Positions 45,778 to 56,754 are shown, counted from the stretch's first letter. The stretch: DNA of 64,000 nt from Reticulitermes lucifugus (GCA_026260175.1 JAKCWW010000363.1:50189-114188), one strand, 5' to 3'. Notes: a model not told the origin generated them from the letters alone. Numbers and translations: made by a program.

Positions 45778-46030
45778 CCCCGCCGTTGCGGTCCAGTGGT
45801 TATCACTCTTACTCCGCAATCGGCAGGTTACAAGTTGAAATGTTGACCCGAGACCGGATATCCTGACTGTGGTTTTCATGGTTTCCCTGGATCCCTCCAG
45901 GGAAATGCTGGAACAGTAGTTCAAATTATGCCACGACTGCTTCCTTCCACTGCCTTTCCGCTTCAGTCACCAGTAATCGATCCAACATTCGACGCCGTAT
46001 ATTCTAAGCTGCCGGCAGCGTCATTGAGTC
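45778..46030 (+). mobile_element. tRNA-derived SINE, family E (decayed)
   Basis: GCGGTCCAGTGGTTATCACT (A-box region), GGCAGGTTACAAGTTGAAAT (B-box region, altered from GGTTCGAAT), then GTTTCCCTGGATCCCTCCAG, GGAAATGCTGGAACAG and a CGTATATTCTAAGCTGCCGG 3' region. The only copy in this window. Confidence 0.65.
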
Positions 46031-46402
46031 AACGACAAAGAAAGAAGTACATTAATATTTTTCATGTCATTCATTTACGTAGTATTTATTAAAATTTAAA
46101 AATGCAGTATATCAGCATTTCAGAAACGGGTTATAAATGTGAGGAGTGACACACAGGACATATAAAAAGCATTTGGAAAAAAGAAGCGTAATGCGAATAT
46201 GAAAAATGATACAACTGAAAATGATGAAATGCGTAAATGAAATAAAACGTAATAAAAGATAAGCGTCACAGAAATTTAATTATTGAACCAACAATAGTTT
46301 AACAAAGAAGCAGCAGCAGCCGCTGACGTGTTGACAAAACAGGGCTGTACAAAATTGCGGTTAAAATTTTTTCACGTTGGATATCCCGTTGTGCCGTATA
46401 GT

Positions 46403-46823
46403 ATTACAAAGTGGTACTTAATTACCATCAACACAACAATTTACTCATATTCCTAATAGATCATCAAATTACAAGGCAACATGTTTCTGCCAAGATGTGG
46501 TCATCTTCACGCCATTTCACAGCATAAAAGTAAATTACAACTGCATGTTAATTTACGTGTTAACTCGATACATTGTTAGTTAAAATATGTATTAGCATTC
46601 CAATTGAGTAATTTATTTTTAATGTTCTTATATTGGTAGACGTTTCAGCTTGATTAGGAATTACAAATTACACATAAATTAACATTCAATTGTAATTTAC
46701 TATTATGTTGTGAAATGACCAGGAGATGACCAAATCCTGCTCGAAACATGTTGCCTTGTCATTTGATGATCTGATAGCAATATCAGTAAGTAGATGTGTT
46801 GATGATAATTAGGTACTACTTTG
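46403..46823. repeat. Foldback element, ~155-base arms, hammerhead-like motif in each arm
   Basis: 46403-46560 and 46669-46823 are diverged reverse complements. The left arm on the minus strand carries GTGAAGA, a CCA/TGG hairpin, GAAACATGTT and GCC, which pairs with GGC upstream. The right arm holds GAAACATGTTGCC with a weaker upstream box. The outer flank GGATATCCCGTTGTG recurs at the 61.4 kb element. Confidence 0.85.
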
Positions 46824-46964
46824 CACTGTTATTATTACAGTTTCGTGAACTGTTGTTAAATACACATAAGTATCTTATGGTATGCAGTATCGCTTAGTCT
46901 GATAAATATATAACAAGCAACGTTCAGGAGGAATGTACTGCCTTCACTGACAGAATAAATTATA

Positions 46965-47010
46965 TTGAAGACGGAGGAAACAAATTGCCCCGAAACCCTG
47001 GTACCTACTC
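46965..47010 (+). ncRNA. Degenerate hammerhead-like motif
   Basis: TTGAAGACGGAGGAAACAAA, TTGCCCCGAAACCCTGGTAC. Order and spacing match; stem II and stem III have decayed. Confidence 0.4.
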
Positions 47011-47014
47011 AGCA

Positions 47015-47608
47015 AAGTATAAGGCCTGACATCGCAGAAGGCAGTAATTCCTGTAGTCACTGCCAAAATAATCTCAAGTCTCATAACTTATTGCTACATG
47101 TGTAGCAAACTGAGTTCAAAACGGGAGATCTACGAAAAGCTCCGAAATACAGTCTTTATAACAAATCTATCACACAAGCACAGCAGTATTTTGTCTGATA
47201 GAAGATAAGTCATGTCTCGTCAAGATCGGTTGTAATCGCTGAAATTACCTTCGGTTTGACAGTTTCTTTTATAAAAGACTGCATTAAATTGATATTACAC
47301 GTATAGGCACAAAATACACTACGGGATGATCAGGAAATAATAGTATCTGGAGGGCGGCATCTGTGGCGTATTTTAGGCATTACAAGGGCATTCGCCTGGA
47401 CAGACTGAGGAAAACACGAAAACATCAGGATTCCCAGTAACCAATTCGAGATTCTAACCTGACATAAATACAAGCAACAATGCCAGACAAGTAGCACGCA
47501 CAGATAAATGTCCAGCACGTACAGAATACTAATTAGAAATCATTGAAGTGTTGCTAGGAATACAGAGCATAACGATATTTAGAAGAATCTTAGAGAGGCA
47601 AGTTTTTT
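47015..47608. other. No gene recognised
   Basis: No supported feature. Confidence 0.45.
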
Positions 47609-47611
47609 TTC

Positions 47612-47890
47612 TTGTGGTGAAGGGCCCCGCAGCAGATGCTACGGACGCACCGCAGCCTTGAGGCTTATTGTGCAACCCTGTGATGAAGATGATTAGTGTT
47701 TTTTTCGTTTTTACTTGTAATGGAGCACCGGTGGAATGAAATTGAAAAAAGAAAAACCGAAGTACTCGGGGGAAAAACCTATCCCAGTGCCACTTTTCCA
47801 CCACAAATCCCACGTGGACTGACCCGGGATCGAAATCGGGCCTCCGCGGTGAGAGGCCAGTGACTAACCGCCTGAGGCATGGCACGGCCT
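47612..47890 (-). mobile_element. tRNA-derived SINE, family A, full-length copy
   Basis: Minus strand: GGCCGTGCCATGCCTCAGGC, B-box CGATTTCGATCCCGGGTC, CCACGTGGGATTTGTGGTGG, AAAAGTGGCACTGGGATAGG, CATTCCACCGGTGCTCCATT, and the tail GCATCTGCTGCGGGGCCCTT. Matches 62172-62455 end to end in the opposite orientation. Confidence 0.88.
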
Positions 47891-47894
47891 AGGA

Positions 47895-48205
47895 ATGCTC
47901 GTTACCAAGACTTGTTATTATTGGACTCAATGACAGCCGAATTTTGACTGCACGTCTTTAAATGTCATGATGAACTACATAAACATGTGCCAACAGTTCT
48001 TTGCTGCGAAGCCCCTTTGACTTTGAGAAAAATTTTCCGACCCCCAGACCCAAAAAAACGCAAATGTTGTTATATTAATGACGTACAGCACGTTCGTGGT
48101 AATCTAAGATCAAATGAAAATTTAATCTAACACACACAAGAGTAAAGTCGTCCAAATGAATTCGTAAATCACCATCAAACAAAACTATATATATTTATTA
48201 TGTAA
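47895..48205. other. No gene recognised
   Basis: No supported feature. Confidence 0.45.
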
Positions 48206-48207
48206 CG

Positions 48208-48252
48208 AAAAGCTACATGTTTCGGTCCCGCCGGACCACCATCAACCTATAC
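48208..48252 (-). ncRNA. Degenerate hammerhead-like motif
   Basis: Minus strand: TTGATGG, a perfect stem GGTCC-GGCG-GGACC, GAAACATGTAGC. Stem II is fully paired and unique in sequence; the upstream box has two changes. Confidence 0.5.
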
Positions 48253-48259
48253 ACAAAAA

Positions 48260-49360
48260 AACTTGAAATGAAGGCAAAAATGTAAATGTTACATATACGT
48301 ATACTTCTTGTGAGATCTCATGTACATCTTGTTTTACAATTGCTAATTATATATACAAGTTTCTCAGTATCTTTACGGAATTTTCTATATCGCGGTGTTA
48401 AAATTCTCTTTATACATTATTCGTTAAAGTATACATTAGCATTACACTTTAGAACCTTCCTTTAATCTTTTTATACCGACTGAAGTTACAGACTTGACTA
48501 GCTGCAATTAATTAATTAATCGTTCGAGCACAACGGGATGTCTTTTATCAAGCGAAATAGATTCGTTGGTTTCAAACCAGTTTACTGTGACCAGTTCGAC
48601 GCGCGAACCACACTTTCAGTAATTTCTTTGCGTTCCTTTTTAAATCATTATTTTGCACGCAATTTCTTACACTTATTTTACTAGCGGAAGTGATAATGTA
48701 CAAACTACAACGTCATCAACGTCTTATTTCTCTTAGCCACGTAATAAGATGTTTACTTATTCAAGAGTGTTGTATAACAAAAACTGTCATTATATCATGT
48801 TGTGGCAGATCCAATGGAAACACTTCGCGGAGCACTTGGGTCCCGCAGAACACAGTGTGATAGTTTTCATCCACGCACTGCTTTCATTTTATTTGACAAC
48901 TTTAGCTTTGCCACAGTACCTTTTATAACACAGCATCGTTAAAAATTTGATTTCCGACTCCGTAATTTTGTAAATTCCACCCCAAATTCCTCTCAACTTC
49001 GCTTATTCTTATTTCATAACACCCACGTCCCGCTACTGACACTTAACGGCACAATTCAACGTGAATTCTTATTGAACTGCCTTTGTCGTTTTCGTTCCGA
49101 AGTTTCACTGAGTAACGCCATTAAACCTCTCGTTCCCTTTCTTATCTTCACGTATGTCTGATCTATATTACAAAACCTCATATACCTTCAACAGTTCAAC
49201 TTTTTACAACCGTTTTACTCTTCCACAACAACCCTATCATTCTTTCAGCGTCTTGTGATTTATACTGAAATGTTTCAATGTTATACAGATTTAAAATCTT
49301 AGTAAAGATCGCCAGAGCTTTTAATCTGAGGTACACGTATAATATGCATAACAAGGTAAA
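48260..49360. other. No gene recognised
   Basis: No supported feature. Confidence 0.45.
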
Positions 49361-49364
49361 GGGT

Positions 49365-49560
49365 GTCCCTGTGCACGCCATAAAGTAATACGGACAGTGG
49401 AACTGTAGTTTCACTCGTTCCTACCGTCGACACTAGATGGGGTGAGTTGTTAGCTTCACACCCCCGGCCGCTTTACTCCAATGGAAACAGTGCCTCGTAT
49501 CCATTAAATAGGAAGTTGGGTAGGCTCCAGAGTCAGTTGTAGCGCCCGTTAAGAACAACT
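49365..49560 (-). mobile_element. Family C-like SINE, copy 7 (decayed)
   Basis: GTGTCCCTGTGCACGCCATA, CACTAGATGGGGTGAGTTG, GCTTCACACCCCCGGCCGC and the GGAAGTTGGGTAGGCTCCAG block match the tail and body of family C. The head is not clear. Confidence 0.6.
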
Positions 49561-49730
49561 GCAGTAAACATTGCTTAGTAAAGGGCACTGGTAAACAAAT
49601 TCGTGTGTACATGGGCTGCGGACTGTAGAAACCTAGTCTTTGTGGGGACACGGTCAAAATGTAATTATCATCATCTTCATCATTTAGCGAAAACTTGTAT
49701 CCTTGCATCAAAATCCTTTCTTCTTACATA

Positions 49731-49765
49731 AAACGTTTCGCTATGATGACGAACTTCAGTGTCTG
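49731..49765 (-). ncRNA. Weak hammerhead-like remnant
   Basis: Minus strand CTGAAGTTCGTCATCATAGC then GAAACGTTTT. The boxes are approximate and it could be chance. Confidence 0.25.
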
Positions 49766-49924
49766 GAGTGGTGCTCCACAGAGGGACAACTAAAATAATT
49801 TTTTATATACCAAGAAGCCCCTGCCTATGAAAATGTTTACAGGCCGGAAAAAGATAACAGCAGGGAGCACAATTCAATTACCGCTAAATTGCCGTCAAAA
49901 AGTACGAGTATTTGCAAAAAGCTG

Positions 49925-49988
49925 TTATATATATATGTATATATATGCATATGTATGTGTGTGTGCGCGCGCATGTGTGTGTGTGTAA
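49925..49988 (+). repeat. TA / TG microsatellite
   Basis: TATATATATGTATATATATG-like run passing into TGTGTGTGCGCGCGCATGTG. Confidence 0.9.
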
Positions 49989-49999
49989 GTGAATTTATA

Positions 50000-51185
50000 C
50001 TGCAAGAAAAACAATGAAGCATATTTCCTGTAGCGCACGGAGATTACTCCAGTACTGCCAAATGCAGAACAACATTTCTCGCAATATTAAAGGCATATTT
50101 GGAAATTTTTGTGGTATTTCAAAAATTTTATTTCATTGATTCATTGATTCATTCTTCATTCATTCCACAATTTCTTGTGAAACCTCCAGCAATGTCCTGC
50201 CGAACCCCGGTTGGGAAACAGTGGTCTAGAGCTTCATACTCTCCAGTTCAGAAAATATTACCTTCATGGACTTTTGTATTAATGCATATGATGGTTTGAA
50301 AAACTGTCCGTCGCTTTGGACATGACTGGTTTCCGTGTTCCACTTCGTGACGTTACAGACTCCCCCATGTTTTTCCTGTTACACACAAAACTGTCATTCG
50401 GCTAGATGCATGAAAGCAGCAAACTTGATATGCAGAGGCGTAGACATGTTTAGAATAGCAATCACGGACCTAAAACACATTTTGTATTAGCTGACTATAT
50501 TTGGTCACATAGAGCACGCACTTCTTTTCGACTGTTGGAAAAACATTTGGCAAGTTTTTGAGTGTCCAGTCAGCTTTCTAACTCAACTCCTTTTCTCCTG
50601 CTTTTCCTTTCTTTCTATTCATCATGCAAATATTCTGTATTGGTTTACTTGTCATTTCTTAATTTTGGTTTTGTTTTTGTTTCGCTTGTGTAACTGTGCT
50701 GTACCTGTGTATTTATGTATCTATGTATTCGCATTTGTTTCGTAATTGGTCCTGCGCTGCTTTACCAGCATATTAACAATAATAATAATTATTATTATAT
50801 CATGATTATTATCATTATAACTCTCAACAACATAACCAAAATCAGGCTGGTGTTCATATTTTGGTGACAATTACAGCATAGTGACATATATTGAAAAACC
50901 ACAAACTCGGAAATAAGCATTCAGTTCATAATAACTCCTCCCCATATTGCTTTTACCCACATTTTACGTGCTTTCTGATTGTTTGTCCATGCACTATGCG
51001 TTCATCGCACAAAATGCATAGAAGGATTCATGATGGGTTGGTATTCGGATTCCTCAGTAAAATTTTTCCAACCTTTAACAGTGCTATTTCGATAAGTCTA
51101 TAGACTTCACTTTACACTAACCCCAAATCAAATTACTCAAAATGGCTCAGATTATACAAGATTGATATTAAATCTCAAAATTTAA
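50000..51185. other. No gene recognised
   Basis: Includes an AAT/ATT run near 50777-50797. No coding motif. Confidence 0.45.
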
Positions 51186-51191
51186 TTTCAG

Positions 51192-51412
51192 ATTTTTGGA
51201 ACTGGTTAAACAACGCGTTAAGGACTATTATGTTGGCCTGGGTCTATCGTGCCATTTCTTATATTTTGTATATTTGCTCTATTTATTTCTTCGCGTGGAG
51301 AAGACATCAAGAATTTCCAACTCTCTTGAGCCACAGTGCAGAGCCACTCCAAGGTATGAGCGTAAAAGTAAACAGGGGCTCAGCAAAATACGAATCCGGT
51401 CCACCGAAATAA
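51192..51412 (+). CDS. Possible terminal exon with one transmembrane segment
   Basis: TTTAATTTCAG/AT is a good splice acceptor. The exon would start with the last two bases of a split codon (phase 1) and read FWNWLNNALRTIMLAWVYRA, ISYILYICSIYFFAWRRHQE and FPTLLSHSAEPLQGM, then SVKVNRGSAKYESGPPK and a stop at 51410-51412. The middle 18 or so residues look like a membrane segment, followed by Arg-Arg-His and a polar tail, as in a single-pass or last-pass membrane protein. An AATAAA lies at about 51729. I do not recognise the protein. A second frame is open over the same bases, which weakens the case. The strand and the phase agree with the possible signal-peptide exon at 3024, but no intervening exons are identified. 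Confidence 0.22.
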
Positions 51413-51419
51413 GTAAACA

Positions 51420-52505
51420 CAGCAAATATGGAAAACGTTCTTTTGAAAGAAAGTAGTAAGATGGACAAAGGTCCAAAAACATTCACAAACCTAACTTATA
51501 AAGTATGGTGGAAGAATGATATTATGTTATTAAATTAATCAGAATGGCTTAGCGATAACACTGTACTCTGAACATATCCGGTTCGTATCGCAGTAGGGTA
51601 ATCGATTATCCTGTTATTCTTCGAGACATTCCTTAGTTTTACATGAAAATTTGAAATGCTTCTTCACAAAGGTTATTGTCAACTTCTTCAAACTATTTAC
51701 GTTAGGTAATAACAAGATTTATGCACTCAATAAATCTTCATTAAAGTTATTGCAGCATTAGCCCACAAAAGAAAGCATGTAGAAGCTACAGGTTCTCCAG
51801 ACTAGACTGCAGTTTCAATGACAGGGATTTCTTAATATACGACAAGGAAGTTTTGTTTTGTAGATAAGATGTTGTTTCTGTCGCACAGGTACTGCTTGAA
51901 GCTTGCTCAGCTAAACGAAATTCAGAATATCTTCCAGCTAAAACCAATACGAGCAAAGCGGGAGGCCGAAATGCGGGTCTTGTGCAAAAGAAAGAGCAAA
52001 CTTTCAGTGGGAACACGCAATGCCTTTCCAATGTTCATTCTACTTCGCTACAGTTGTTGTCTTACAAAGACTGTTCCCTGCTATGGTAGTTTTATGGTAT
52101 GTTGTTTACTGCTTCACTTAACGACCCCATTTCAACTACTCAGGTCATAATGAGTGCTCAGTGAGAAATGACACATAAATTTTACAGTGGTTTGGAAATT
52201 ACGTCGGATAAATATACCGCAGTTTATTATCAGGTACTTGCCTGGAGCATGTGGGAGAATTACAACAGACTTACCGGAGGGCAATCGGTGTCCGGGCATA
52301 AATTCGAAACGCGGCCGACCACAGTGCTACCAACACACCATTGTTGCAGTGGAAACTCAATAATTCCATGTTCATTTCCTGGTAACATTGAAGGGATGAA
52401 CGAAATTACGTACACTAACCACAGTCGGCCATGCATTCTTACATAAATCGTATTTAATATCTCTGTTAGCTCACAATTTCAATTGGCAGGCAACAGAATT
52501 ATGCA
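51420..52505. other. No gene recognised; weak tRNA-like stretch
   Basis: ATGGCTTAGCGATAACACTG with TCCGGTTCGTATCGCAG at 51545-51600 resembles A and B boxes and may be a decayed SINE head. Nothing else is supported. Confidence 0.35.
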
Positions 52506-52520
52506 AGGTATACATACCAG

Positions 52521-52790
52521 TGCCGATCCCAGTAGCCGCGTGGTCTAAGACGTGGGTCTACGGCCACTCGTTTACTGGGATTGTGGGTTCGAATCCCGCC
52601 TAGGGCATGGATGTCTGTCTGTTGTAAGTGTTGTGTGTTGCCAGGTAGAGGTCTCTGCGACGAGCTGGTCCCTCGTCCTGTGGAGTCCTACCGAGTGTGG
52701 TGTGTCTAAAAAGTGTGTGATCGTGAAGCCTCGAAAAAAAATGAGGCGGCCTAGGCCCCTAAGGGGCTGTCGAGCCATTGGGGAAAAAAA
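52521..52790 (+). mobile_element. tRNA-derived SINE, family B, full-length young copy
   Basis: TGCCGATCCCAGTAGCCGCG, TGGTCTAAGACGTGGG (A-box region), B-box TGGGTTCGAATCCCGCC, GGGCATGGATGTCTGTCTG, CCTACCGAGTGTGGTGTG, GGCGGCCTAGGCCCCTAAGG, and an A-rich end. TACATACCAG stands on both sides (52511-52520 and 52791-52800), a perfect target-site duplication of 10 to 11 bases, so this is a recent LINE-driven insertion. Confidence 0.93.
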
Positions 52791-52902
52791 TACATACCAG
52801 TTTTTAAAAGAAATTATATTCCAAGACCGTAGCAGCACAACTAATACTTGAGCCAGCTCCTCGCCCCCCCCCCTTCAGCCACATTTGCGATCTAACTTCC
52901 TG

Positions 52903-53165
52903 GTCCCGGTCCACGCCATGACGGCATACCAGGGGAGTACAAGTACAGCTATACTTATTCTAAAAACGTCGGTACCAGATGGGGTCGAGTGGCCAGCTTC
53001 ACAGCCCGGCCGATTTACTACCGGGGGAACAAACCTCGATATACGTTTAGTAGGAGGCTGTATGAGCCCCACATACGGTATGGACGTTGTTTTAGAGAAG
53101 AGACAAGCTTCTTGTCCTCCCGCGAAACAAACTCCCCATCGTCCAGGAGGGTGTTATCCGGGCTC
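52903..53165 (-). mobile_element. SINE family C, copy 8
   Basis: CCGGTCCACGCCATGACGGC (tail), CAGATGGGGTCGAGTGGCC, AGCTTCACAGCCCGGCCG, CCGGGGGAACAAACCTCG and GTAGGAGGCTGTATGAGCCC follow the family C body in minus orientation. Confidence 0.65.
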
Positions 53166-53225
53166 CAACCACCCAAACTCTCAACTTCGTCATCTTTAGT
53201 CTTAACTCACCGTGCATTTTTATTA

Positions 53226-53445
53226 TTTTAGATATACACCAACAAAATGCACAAATTAATAAAGGTGNAAATTAGCTCCTTATCATGATTTTACCCTACA
53301 CGCGTTTCAGCTCTTTATGAGCCATCATCAGGGGTTTTTTTTGATGTCTCATAAAGAGCTGAAACGCGTGTAGGGTAAAATCATGATAAAGAGCTAATTT
53401 GCACCTTTATTAATTTGTGCATTTTGTTGGTGTATATCTAAAATC
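53226..53445. repeat. Near-perfect palindrome, ~104-base arms, with hammerhead-like motif
   Basis: 53226-53330 pairs with 53343-53445, with an apex of about 12 bases and only a few mismatches (one at an N, 53268). The left arm carries an intact-core motif (53293), the right arm a shortened one. Copies this similar imply recent formation. Confidence 0.95.
53293..53335 (-). ncRNA. Hammerhead-like ribozyme motif, intact core
   Basis: Minus strand: ACCC, CTGATGA, one extra T, stem II GGCTC-ATAAA-GAGCT (one G-U), GAAA, CGCGTGT giving stem III AC/GT with a GCGT loop, A, GGGT. Stem I pairs four of four. The motif sits at the apex end of the palindrome. Confidence 0.58.
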
Positions 53446-53449
53446 TCAA

Positions 53450-53900
53450 CTTCGTGTTATTTTTTCATTATCTTCAGCGTGACTGCTTAGAAACAGATTC
53501 CACAACTAAAGAAAAATTAATTTATCAATTCCATCCAATCCGGCCAAATACCCCATCACTTGTATCCTCCCAGTCTTTGTTACCCTGGACGTATCTTGTG
53601 AACTGTATATATGAAGAAGTTCCTCATTATGTGTTGTCCCAAACTACGTATTTATCTCACCCGGTTACGGTAGAGATATTTCACTGCCAGCACTGTTTCA
53701 GACATACGTGATTTATGTTTCTCTTTTTCATATTACTATTTAAAAAACTGAAAATTGTTTTTTTGCAAATCCAGATGTTCCTTGAGCACAACACACAGCA
53801 GATTTACTATTATTCATTTCGTGCATTTTGTTTGTAATTAATTACACATACCAACAAATTCACATATAATACATAAAACATTACAAGTTATTTGCACATA
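53450..53900. other. No gene recognised
   Basis: No supported feature. Confidence 0.45.
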
Positions 53901-53905
53901 TAAAC

Positions 53906-53947
53906 TCTTCTACATGTTTCGGCGAGTGTTCGCCATCTTCAGGGAGA
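53906..53947 (-). ncRNA. Hammerhead-like ribozyme motif, intact core
   Basis: Minus strand: TCTCC, CTGAAGA, one extra T, stem II GGCGA-ACAC-TCGCC with five of five pairs, GAAA, ACATGT, A, GAAGA. Stem I pairs four of five. No inverted partner arm is visible close by. Confidence 0.6.
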
Positions 53948-54141
53948 CGATGACACAAATGGATTTATACATATATAACTCAAAACATCATAACTTGCAT
54001 GCAGTGCATAAAAAAGAAGTATTAGTAGGTACAGACGTAACAATATAAATATTACGTCGCAGACATATGCATAATTAAAAATTATTTAATATGTATAGTC
54101 AATTTATTGTATTAACTAAATACACGCTACTATTCACATAT

Positions 54142-54319
54142 AGACTCAGCCTCTAACAGAAATGAGTACCAGGAATATTTCCTGGGGGGTAAAGGCGGTC
54201 GGTGCCTAGGGCTGACAACCTTGCCACCTACATGTGCCGACTGTCTAGAAATCTGGGAGCCTCAACCTCCTGGAACCCTAAGGGCCTGTCCAGGCCTGTA
54301 ATGGGTTTGTTTTACCTTT
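54142..54319 (+). mobile_element. SINE family D, 5'-truncated young copy
   Basis: Starts inside the family D body (GACTCAGCCTCTAACAGAAA) and runs to GGGTTTGTTTTACCTTT. TACTATTCACATAT lies at 54128-54141 and 54320-54333, an exact 14-base target-site duplication. Truncation plus duplication is the mark of LINE-machinery insertion. Confidence 0.92.
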
Positions 54320-54334
54320 TACTATTCACATATG

Positions 54335-55335
54335 AATGTTACATATGTAAATAGCAACGTGCATTTAGTTGGTACAATAAATTTACTGCACTGTTGAGAA
54401 CAATGTACGGAATGAACAACCTTAAAATCTTTAATATTTGGTTGTTTACGATGTATGTAGACAGTTGTTTGAGTACAAACATCTAATGTGGATTCTTCGA
54501 TTCAAAGCGGTTCTAGTTCTTGTAACGTGTTGCGGTGCGCACAGAGCAGGAGAGTGTTAACTATGTACAAATAAGCTGTAATGCTTTACATATTGTGTGT
54601 GCATTTATTGGTATGTATAGCTAATAACACACAGCAGGTCTGCTCATCGTTTTATGTGGTGCGAGCCGCTTTGGCAAAATTCGGCCTTTATGCGGGTAAC
54701 ATAAAATTCACCACACAGAGTAAAGGATGAATATAATTATACGTGTAATTTTACCTGTGTATGTTTCCATACAACATGTGCAATAAAAGTATACTGATAA
54801 TAATAGGAAGAATATATTTAAAAGATACAATTCACAACAAAGGCTAGGGCGTCGTTATTTTTAGCACATCTTTGGAAAATGAATTAATAACTCAATGTAT
54901 GTCTCCATAAATGAATGGCTCATGATTTTCCAAAATGTGTTCGGCGCTATATCTCATCTTTACTAAGGAAAGGGCTAAAAGACTTTCTCTCACGCCAAAT
55001 GTCTCCGGTTGAACGGGTCTGACACACAGGATGATGACATTTTTGGAACCTAACAATACCAAATATTTCCATAATTTATTTCTTCCCTAATTTAATAACG
55101 ATAATTTCAATTTTCCAGCGTTTATCCCGGGTAGTCTTTTTAAATTTCGAGACATCCTCACTTTACTTATGACATGTAGTGTTGATACTTTTTATTTATT
55201 TTCGTTTTATTGCATATTCATATGCAACAAACTTAATTTCTGTCAGTACATATAAGCGTCTCACAGTTCCACATTTGAGGTTGTCACTGCAGTGAGTATT
55301 AAGGTTATGGTCTTCTTCTGTGTGATACCGAGTAC
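54335..55335. other. No gene recognised
   Basis: No supported feature. Confidence 0.45.
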
Positions 55336-55347
55336 CTTGCACAAAGG

Positions 55348-55458
55348 CACGAACGTTTCGAAAGATGCAATTCCTGCACATTCAGGATAGACAAGATAGG
55401 CAATATGCTTGTAACGTAACACTGTGGCCCTTTCCGTTACACACTGTTGCAATGGAAA
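55348..55458 (-). repeat. Degenerate hammerhead-like motif joined to a shared repeat piece
   Basis: Minus strand CTGAATGTGCAGGAATTGCA, TCTTTCGAAACGTTCGTGCC (55348-55388), next to the TAACGTAACACTGTGGCCC piece shared with 483-530. Confidence 0.45.
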
Positions 55459-55573
55459 CGCAACAGTGCGTACTGTGTGTTTGTGTTGCTGAGCTACATA
55501 TCATACCAACTATGTAAAAATATTAAAGTGTTGCACAACAATGCATCAGATTCATCATCAGCAGCATCATTCG

Positions 55574-55699
55574 TCACGAGATAGGCCTTAATAGACCTGT
55601 TTCAGCCTCGTCTAATAGTCTCTTCAAAGGTCTTCCAAGTAGTCTTCGTCTATTGGGTCTATAATTCAGCATTACTTTAGGCATACTGTTGTTGTTCAT
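55574..55699 (-). mobile_element. C-terminal tail of an RTE-like LINE protein, second family
   Basis: The minus-strand frame reads SMPKVMLNYRPNRRRLLGRP and LKRLLDEAETGLLRPIS, then a stop. The GRPLKRLLDEAETGL block is the C-terminus of a LINE reverse transcriptase family common in insects, probably RTE-like, and different from the [11 protein letters not shown] family above. The frame is intact for 41 codons to its natural stop. Just downstream on the minus strand (55550-55566) is GATGATGCTGCTGATGATG-like sequence, the microsatellite tail usual for such elements. Strongly 5' truncated. Confidence 0.7.
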
Positions 55700-55844
55700 T
55701 ATTGTTGCATATTGTAGCCAATTTGATTTGTACAGAAATGCTTTTATGCAAATTTATGTCACCGGCAACTACGAAAGTTCTTAGACCTTAAATTGCCCGA
55801 TATTTTTGTTTTATTTGAACAAAATTCGGAGTTTCTCTATAAAT

Positions 55845-55985
55845 TTTCATAGAAGTCTCCAAATATCAAATTTCATGGAAATCCGTCCATTGCGTGTCGC
55901 GCTGATACCGACGGACAGAAGAACGGATGGACACGACGAAGTTAACAGGCGCTTATCGCGACTGTGCTAATGCGCCTAAAATAAT
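55845..55985 (+). repeat. GGACGGACAG-type repeat, copy 3
   Basis: AAATATCAAATTTCATGGAA, ATCCGTCCATTGCGTGTCGC, GACGGACAGAAGAACGG, ACGACGAAGTTAACAGGCGC, TTATCGCGACTGTGC, TGCGCCTAAAATA. The most complete copy. Confidence 0.65.
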
Positions 55986-55989
55986 AACA

Positions 55990-56750
55990 GCATGTTCCCC
56001 GAAAAAATGGTATTATCTACCAAATTACACGGCATCAAATCCCCAAAGTTCACAAACTTGACCTGTCTTCCAATAAACGTCCCCTTCACAGCGTGCGGCC
56101 CAAAGTTGTCCCTTCACCACACGACACAAGAAACGTTACATTTTTGCATGTATCGCGTGTTATTCTGTAACACGTACGGAGAAAAGAAAAAACAAACTGT
56201 TACTGCAGGAAGGCGAGATGCTATATTTTATTTCGGCTATGAATAATTCCAGTACACACAAGGAATCTCAAAAGGCCAGTGAGGGAGACACAGCCAAATT
56301 TTTCACCATCAACATGACACTGCAACCACGCGTAACTGACATTGTTCGGGATACAGAAACAGTGAATGTTACGAATTTACCGATGAAAGAATTCAAACCT
56401 ATAATATAGTAATATAATATATAACCTATAATATTGTAATATAGTACAAGACTTCAGTTCCTTCCTCGCTGACAATAGTCTCCCTGAGACAAGACAAGTC
56501 AAACAGGCATACAAAATACGAATCATATGAAACGCGTAAATATACTGTGCAGGCAAAATTCAGAGCCAATCTTAAAGGAAGTAGTACATATCGCTCATGA
56601 AATGGCAATTTGTCGTAACCCACACAAGTCGTTAAGCAGAGATCCCCGCGTTACTAGATAGTTGGGTTACAAATATACCTTCTGTCAACATGTTGTGTAC
56701 ACAAAAACATGGTTTTTCCTTACATTTTCGTCAAAACCTAACATGTTTAA
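55990..56750. other. No gene recognised
   Basis: No supported feature. Confidence 0.45.
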
Positions 56751-56754
56751 GTGT

